The notes under the pieces were generated by a model, which was not told the origin of the DNA, did no database searches, and saw only the letters and a program-made list of their open reading frames with translations. From Prosopocoilus inquinatus (taxonomy: Eukaryota > Arthropoda > Insecta > Coleoptera > Lucanidae): DNA of 64,000 bases. Each line of letters opens with the position of its first letter. Position 1 is the stretch's first letter. A program made the translations under genes and the position numbers. Shown piece by piece: positions 60,564 through 64,000 of this stretch. The DNA lies in assembly GCA_036172665.1 (NCBI GenBank), contig CM069874.1, positions 55,968,707-56,032,706 of the forward strand, written 5' to 3'.

Positions 60564-61972
60564 GCTTACTCCCGCTACTCGAGCCACCCGCGCTTGCTTG
60601 CTCCCGCTAGTCAAGCCACCCGCGCTTGCTTGCTCCCGCTACTCAAGCCACCCGCGCTTGCTTGCTCCCGCTACTCAAGCCACCCGCGCTTGCTTGCTCC
60701 CGCTACTCAAGCCACCCGCGCTTGCTTGCTCCCGCTACTCAAGCCACCCGCGCTTGCTTGCTCCCGCTACTCAAGCCACCCGCGCTTGCTTGCTCATTTT
60801 GTCAAGCAAGCGCGGTAGGTTGACAAAATGAGCAAGCAAGCGCAGCAGGTCGACAAATTGAGCAAGCAAGCGCGGTAGGTTGACAAAATGAGCAAGCAAG
60901 CGCGGCAGGTTGACAAAATGAGCAAGCAAGCGCGGTAGGTTGACAAAATGAGCAAGCAAGCGCGGTAGGTTGACAAAATGAGCAAGCAAGCGCGGTAGGT
61001 TGACAAAATGAGCAAGCAGGCGCGGTAGGTTGACAAAATGAGCAAGCAAGCGTGGCAGGTTGACAAAATGAGCAAGCAAGCGCGGTAGGTTGACAAAATG
61101 AGCAAGCAAGCGCGGTAGGTTGACAAATTGAGCAAGCAAGCGGGTAGGTTGCTTGCTTGCTCCCGCTACTCAAGCCACCCGCGCTTGCTTACTCCCGCTA
61201 CTCGAGCCACCCGCGCTGGCTTGCTCCCGCTACTCAAGCCACCCGCGCTTGCTTGCTCCCGCTACTTAAGCCACCCGCGCTTGCTTGCTCCCGCTACTCA
61301 AGCCACCCGCGCTTGCTTGCTCCCGCTACTCAAGCCACCCGCGCTTGCTTGCTCATTTTGTCAAGCAAGCGCGGTAGGTTGACAAAATGAGCAAGCAAGC
61401 GCGGTAGGTTGACAAAATGAGCAAGCAAGAGCGGCAGGTTGACAAAATGAGCAAGCAGGCGCTTCAGGCACCCGCGCTTGCTTGCTCCCGCTACTCAAGC
61501 CACCCGCGCTTGCTTACTCCCGCTGCTCGAGCCACCCGCGCTTGCTTGCTCCCGCTACTCAAGCCACCCGCGCTTGCTTGCTCCCGCTACTCAAGCCACC
61601 CGCGCTTGCTTGCTCCCGCTACCCAAGCCACCCGCGCTTGCTTGCTCCCGCTACTCAAGCCACCCGCGCTTGCTTGCTCCCGCTACTCAAGCCACCCGCG
61701 CTTCCTTGCTCCCGCTACTCAAGCCACCCGCGCTTGCTTGCTCATTTTGTCAAGCAAGCGCGGTAGGTTGACAAAATGAACAAGCAAGCGCGGTAGGTTG
61801 ACAAAATGAGCAAGCAAACGCGGCAGGTTGACAAAATGAGCAAGCAAGCGCGGCAGGTTGACAAAATGAGCAAGCAAGCGCGGTAGGTTGACAAATTGAG
61901 CAAGCAAGCGCGGTAGGTTGACAAAATGCTACTCAAGCCACACGCGCTTGCTTGCTCGAGCTACTCAAGCCA
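60564..61972. repeat. Composite 30/32-bp minisatellite array R6, ending at unique DNA
   Basis: Three successive modules have the same polarity: plus 32-mers, a palindromic switch, then minus 30-mers. Module 1 is 60564-61150 (switch 60780-60815), module 2 is 61150-61465 (switch 61339-61374), module 3 is 61465-61930 (switch 61728-61763). A last short run of plus 32-mers ends in CTACTCAAGCCA at 61972. Unique AT-rich DNA follows at once. Confidence 0.94.
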
Positions 61973-62006
61973 TAATAAATAAAAATTTAAAATTAATTAA
62001 TTTAAA

Positions 62007-62381
62007 ATGAAACACATTTTGATAAAATTCTATTTCGGAGTAGCCTTTGAAACTTGCAATTCTTTAAATAATATCTTATGTAACAATAAAGTGAAAATTC
62101 CTTTTATCAATCGATCTGGTGTTTATAAATTAAATTGCAGTTGCCAAAAGTTTTACATGGGTCGCACCTCCAGAAATTTTCATACCAGAATTAAGGAATC
62201 AAGAAACCAAGAAATCATTAAGACACAACGTTTCCTTCCTCCTCAATATACCTTCAAATTCACTTTTTCCGAACACGTTTGTCTTTCAGAACACACCTTC
62301 ACCAATGATCACAATTCCATCGAAATTTTACACGTCAGCCAGAAGGAGGACATAATAGTGAATATGTATATATATATTTAA
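62007..62381 (+). pseudogene. Penelope-like element remnant, C-terminal GIY-YIG endonuclease domain
   Basis: A 124-codon open frame encodes a GIY-YIG-type segment: S37-G-V-Y40, a CSC pair at C44 and C46, F49-Y-M-G52 in place of the usual YIG, then R53 and R61 in the GRTSRNFHTRIKE stretch. The tail FSEHVCLSEHTFTN and SIEILHV matches what usually follows this domain in Penelope-like retroelements, where it cuts target DNA. The preceding NSLNNILCNNKVKIPF also fits that family. The histidine normally following KE is serine here (KES), and about ten residues after it look decayed. No reverse transcriptase lies upstream; minisatellite starts 34 bp before the ATG. I therefore call a 5'-truncated dead copy. 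The ATG is simply the first in the frame after a stop. An independent host GIY-YIG gene is unlikely. Confidence 0.72.
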
Positions 62382-62455
62382 AGCGGAAAAAAATTGTTTA
62401 ACGAGGATAAACGGCTGGTGGTTATCCCCGTTAAATAAATTTGTTCCGCTTTAAA
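62377..62455. repeat. 34-bp imperfect inverted repeat (hairpin) at the element's 3' end
   Basis: Left arm 62377-62410 begins TTTAAAGCGG and ends CGAGGATAA; right arm 62422-62455 begins TTATCCCCG and ends CCGCTTTAAA. The arms pair at 30 of 34 positions around an 11-base loop, ACGGCTGGTGG. The hairpin overlaps the last codons of the endonuclease frame, so it probably belongs to the retroelement tail or to a separate small palindromic insertion. Confidence 0.85.
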
Positions 62456-62472
62456 TTTCAACAAGTACGGCG

Positions 62473-62504
62473 ATACTTCCCTTCGAAAATCCGAAGGGAA
62501 GTAT
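62473..62504. repeat. Perfect 13-bp stem hairpin
   Basis: ATACTTCCCTTCG (62473-62485) pairs exactly with CGAAGGGAAGTAT (62492-62504) around the loop AAAATC. It follows the 34-bp inverted repeat by 17 bases. On the minus strand CTGAAGATG lies just before the stem and TTGTTGAAA after it, an arrangement that recalls 3'-end structures of some Penelope-like elements. A hammerhead core cannot be completed, because GAAA does not directly follow the stem. Confidence 0.8.
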
Positions 62505-62714
62505 TCATCTTCAGGCTGAAAGGAGTGGAAGAAGATCTGAGTTTTTATCTCCTTCTGTTTAACATTTTTATCTTCGCTATCAGTGGAGGGGACCTCTTAC
62601 AACTTAAAATTGTTTGTTAACATTATTTACATATTATTAGGTGCTTTCTTAAAGCGTGTGTTTTCGCTTAACCGCCAATCTCTACCTGTAATATAGGTAT
62701 ACATGTATTTTTAG
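62505..62714. other. Unique AT-rich DNA with no recognised gene
   Basis: I see no coding segment here. A weak stem can form from ATCTTC near 62507 and GAAGAT near 62531. The last bases, TACATGTATTTTTAG, end in the AG used as acceptor for the first visible esterase exon. I searched by eye for the expected upstream exon, which should encode the amino-terminal part ending in a GIPYA-type motif, and found none. Confidence 0.6.
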
Positions 62715-62861
62715 CCTCCAAGACAACATAAGGGTTGGCGAAATATTCAAGCCGTAGATTTTGGTCCAGCTTGCCCGCAGCCTATTGTTTATACAGGGGC
62801 TACAAAAGGTATTAGAGACATGCACGAAGACTGTTTGTATCTCAATATTTTTATGCCACCT
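62715..62861 (+). CDS. Carboxylesterase-like exon 1 of the visible fragment
   Basis: A 147-bp exon of 49 codons, phase 0 at both ends. The acceptor is TTTTTAG before 62715; the donor is GTAAGT at 62862. It encodes PPRQHKGWRN, then FGPACPQ (residues 16-22) and EDCLYLNIF (38-46). The cysteine of EDCLYLN, with the one in GPACPQ, fits the first conserved disulfide of the family. In full proteins this part comes roughly 70-90 residues after the start, so at least one upstream exon is missing. The following intron is 52 bp (62862-62913). Confidence 0.82.
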
Positions 62862-62913
62862 GTAAGTAAATATAAAAGAAAAATGTGACTTTGTTTTAAT
62901 AAATAATTTACAG

Positions 62914-63049
62914 ACTGATAGCATGTCACAAAGTTACCCAGTAATGGGAGATTTTGTGCGAGGTGCATCTAATTTATTTCCAGGTCATGTAATGGCTACC
63001 TTTTATAAAGTTGTGGTAGTGACTTTCAATTACCGTTTAGGTGGCTTGG
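62914..63049 (+). CDS. Carboxylesterase-like exon 2, oxyanion motif missing
   Basis: A 136-bp exon, 45 codons plus one base. Acceptor TTTACAG ends at 62913; donor is G|GTAAGA at 63050. The translation has YPVM (residues 8-11), GDFVRGAS, NLFPGH, and YKVVVVTFNYRLG (31-43), the central beta strand and turn. Active relatives have a hydrophobic stretch and HGG(G/A) directly after YPVM; here YPVM runs into GDF, so about four residues, including the oxyanion histidine, seem absent. No frameshift is visible, which suits an in-frame loss. The following intron is 82 bp (63050-63131). Confidence 0.8.
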
Positions 63050-63131
63050 GTAAGATTTTCTAGTTTTTATTTCGCGTTATTAATAATAATTTACTTGCAA
63101 ATAATTCGGTCTAAGTGTAATAAAATTCTAG

Positions 63132-63343
63132 GATTTCTTAGCACTGGTGATGTTAATTCTCCCGGTAACTATGGTATATTGGATCAAGCAATGGCTCTTA
63201 GATGGGTTTACGAGAATATAGAAAATTTCAATGGCGACAGAAACAGTATTACATTATTTGGACCTGGGACAGGAGCTGCGTCAGCGGGATTACTCATGGT
63301 AGCGCCCGGAACAAGACATATAGTAACAAAAGTCGTAGCACAA
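63132..63343 (+). CDS. Carboxylesterase-like exon 3 with the degenerate nucleophile elbow
   Basis: A 212-bp exon that completes the split glycine codon and adds 70 codons. Acceptor TTCTAG ends at 63131; donor is CAA|GTATTT at 63344. It encodes FLSTGD, then GNYGILDQAMALRWVYENI (residues 11-29), FNGDRNSITLFG (32-43) and GPGTGAAS (43-50). The spacing of GDxxSITLFG to the elbow is normal, so the Gly in place of Ser is a real substitution and not an alignment slip. The frame stays open into the intron and stops at 63386-63388. The intron is 61 bp (63344-63404). Confidence 0.85.
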
Positions 63344-63404
63344 GTATTTTCATCATTTAGTTTAGGTAGCTTTTTAAATAGACCTTGATAATGTCTTTTT
63401 CTAG

Positions 63405-63956
63405 AGTGGTTCAGCCGTCGCAGATTGGGCTTTAATAAATGATAAATATAGAGCACAAAATACTAGTAGAGTTTTTGGGCAACTAATAGGTTGTAGCATA
63501 GACTCATCGTGGAAATTGGTAAACTGTTTAAAACAAGCGCGCAGTTTCTATGAACTGGGAAATGCTGAATTCCCTCCGCATGTTGGTCTATTCCCGTGGG
63601 CCCCTGTAGTCGATATGAACTTAACAATGCCATAGTATGAGGGCTGGTATGAAAAAGACTGGCATTTTATGCAAGATATGCCTGAAAACTTAATTAAGAA
63701 AGGACAATTTAATCGTGGGCTGAGGTACATGAGCAGTGTCACGTTGCAAGAAGCTGCTTATTTCATTTATAATAATCAATCACTGACGCCACAATATGTA
63801 GTAAACGAAGAGTTTTTTAACCAGAAGGTAAACGAGCTCGTTTTGAGGTATAATTATACGCTGAACAGAAACGGTACTTTCGAAGCGATCAAATATATGT
63901 ATACCTACTGGCCAGATCCACATAATGTTACACATATTCGAGAAAAATATATTGAA
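63405..63956 (+). CDS. Carboxylesterase-like exon 4, interrupted by TAG at 63633
   Basis: A 552-bp exon of 184 codons in phase 0. Acceptor CTAG ends at 63404; donor is GAA|GTAAGT at 63957. It starts SGSAVADWALI, the helix after the elbow, continues CLKQARSFYEL and FPWAPVVDM, and later holds SVTLQEAAYFIYN, the region where catalytic relatives have a G-x-T-x-D-E-type acidic motif, and RYNYTLNRNGTFEAIKYMY. Codon 77 is TAG (63633-63635), in NLTMP-stop-YEGWYEKDW. The frame on both sides is clearly family-like, so the stop is a point change rather than a splicing effect. Two NxT glycosylation sequons (NLT and NYT) are visible before and after it. The following exon lies beyond the window. Confidence 0.8.
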
Positions 63957-64000
63957 GTAAGTTATTGTTTCATATTCACGATTCAATTCGCAATTTTGGA

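Larger units (their letters stand above)
62715..63956 (+). pseudogene. Carboxylesterase/cholinesterase-like protein, non-catalytic, 5'-truncated, with in-frame stop
   Basis: Four exons join in one frame to about 349 codons of the alpha/beta-hydrolase carboxylesterase type-B family (usually 550-600 residues), so the start and the end of the protein are missing. Visible family landmarks: GPACPQ, EDCLYLNIF (type-B signature 2), NYRLG, GNYGILDQAMALRWV, the nucleophile-elbow region and SGSAVADWAL. The elbow reads GPGTGAAS where active enzymes have G-x-S-x-G, so the catalytic serine is replaced by glycine. The HGG oxyanion motif expected after YPVM is absent. Such proteins resemble the adhesion or signalling branch (neuroligin, gliotactin, glutactin, neurotactin), although I cannot place it in a named clade. 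TAG at 63633-63635 interrupts exon 4, and the 5' exons seem replaced by the retroelement and satellites. I favour a pseudogene; read error at the TAG or distant 5' exons are alternatives. Confidence 0.78.

Noticed and set aside
42645..61936. Large repeat proteins read from the 30-bp and 32-bp arrays
   Set aside because: Low-complexity translations of stop-free repeat units, with several overlapping frames equally open; no gene structure around them.
41890..61972. CRISPR-like array with 16-bp repeat and alternating spacers
   Set aside because: The core recurs at 30-32 bp with only two kinds of tail repeated many times, orientation flips, and no cas genes or leader exist. The flanking DNA is eukaryotic.
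62440..62530. Minus-strand hammerhead ribozyme next to the 13-bp hairpin
   Set aside because: CTGAAGATG before the stem and TTGTTGAAA after it are suggestive, but the base order of the catalytic core (CTGANGA, stem, GAAA) is not met. Kept only as a hypothesis for the element's 3' structure.
63041..63388. Single 115-codon gene starting ATGGCTTGG-like in the 63.04 kb region
   Set aside because: This frame reads through an 82-bp intron (63050-63131) and past the donor at 63344. The family alignment and splice sites show it is esterase exon 3 with intron sequence on both sides.
62682..63986. Minus-strand open frames opposite the esterase exons
   Set aside because: Shadows of the plus-strand exons; none resembles a known protein and none has splice or start context.

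Overview
The window is almost entirely repetitive eukaryotic DNA. A short unique, AT-rich stretch at the right edge carries the only recognisable coding remnants. The spliced gene fragment has 52-82 bp introns with GT..AG borders, its carboxylesterase/cholinesterase-like family is abundant in insects, and a Penelope-like element remnant lies beside it. Together these point to an arthropod, most likely an insect, and to heterochromatin (pericentromeric, subtelomeric or B-chromosome-like). The taxon is inferred, not proven. I see no bacterial operon, CRISPR array, rRNA or tRNA.

Region 1 (1-40806) is a head-to-tail satellite of 295-bp monomers, about 138 copies. Copies differ by a limited set of recurring substitutions that mark shuffled sub-families. 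Multi-monomer blocks recur at exact multiples of 295 bp (offsets of 4, 7, 17, 34 and 44 monomers), so the array has a mosaic higher-order structure. Short open frames occur on both strands of each monomer, but these are by-products: the period is not a multiple of three and the substitutions are mostly non-synonymous.

Region 2 (about 40801-41102) is a 12-bp repeat joined to the satellite at a GTTC microhomology. It separates the satellite from Region 3.

Region 3 (41103-61972) alternates blocks of a 369-bp satellite, in both orientations, with blocks of two minisatellites of 30 bp and 32 bp. The two minisatellites share the same 16-bp core and differ only in their tails. Orientation flips again and again, often at one short palindrome built from the core. 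Larger scales are rearranged too: a direct duplication with 2,661-bp offset, large inverted duplications, a 369-bp fold-back at about 60.0 kb, and one cassette (49.4-50.5 kb versus 58.0-59.0 kb) that appears in opposite orientations between collinear flanks, as if it had been flipped.

Region 4 (61973-64000) is unique. It holds the C-terminal GIY-YIG endonuclease remnant of a Penelope-like retroelement (62007-62381), two strong hairpins (62377-62455 and 62473-62504), and four consecutive exons of a carboxylesterase-family protein (62715-63956). That protein lacks the nucleophilic serine, lacks the HGG oxyanion motif, lacks recognisable 5' exons and carries an in-frame TAG. I read it as a 5'-truncated, probably pseudogenised, member of the non-catalytic cholinesterase-like group; the gene runs off the right edge. 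No genes in the window can be said to work together.
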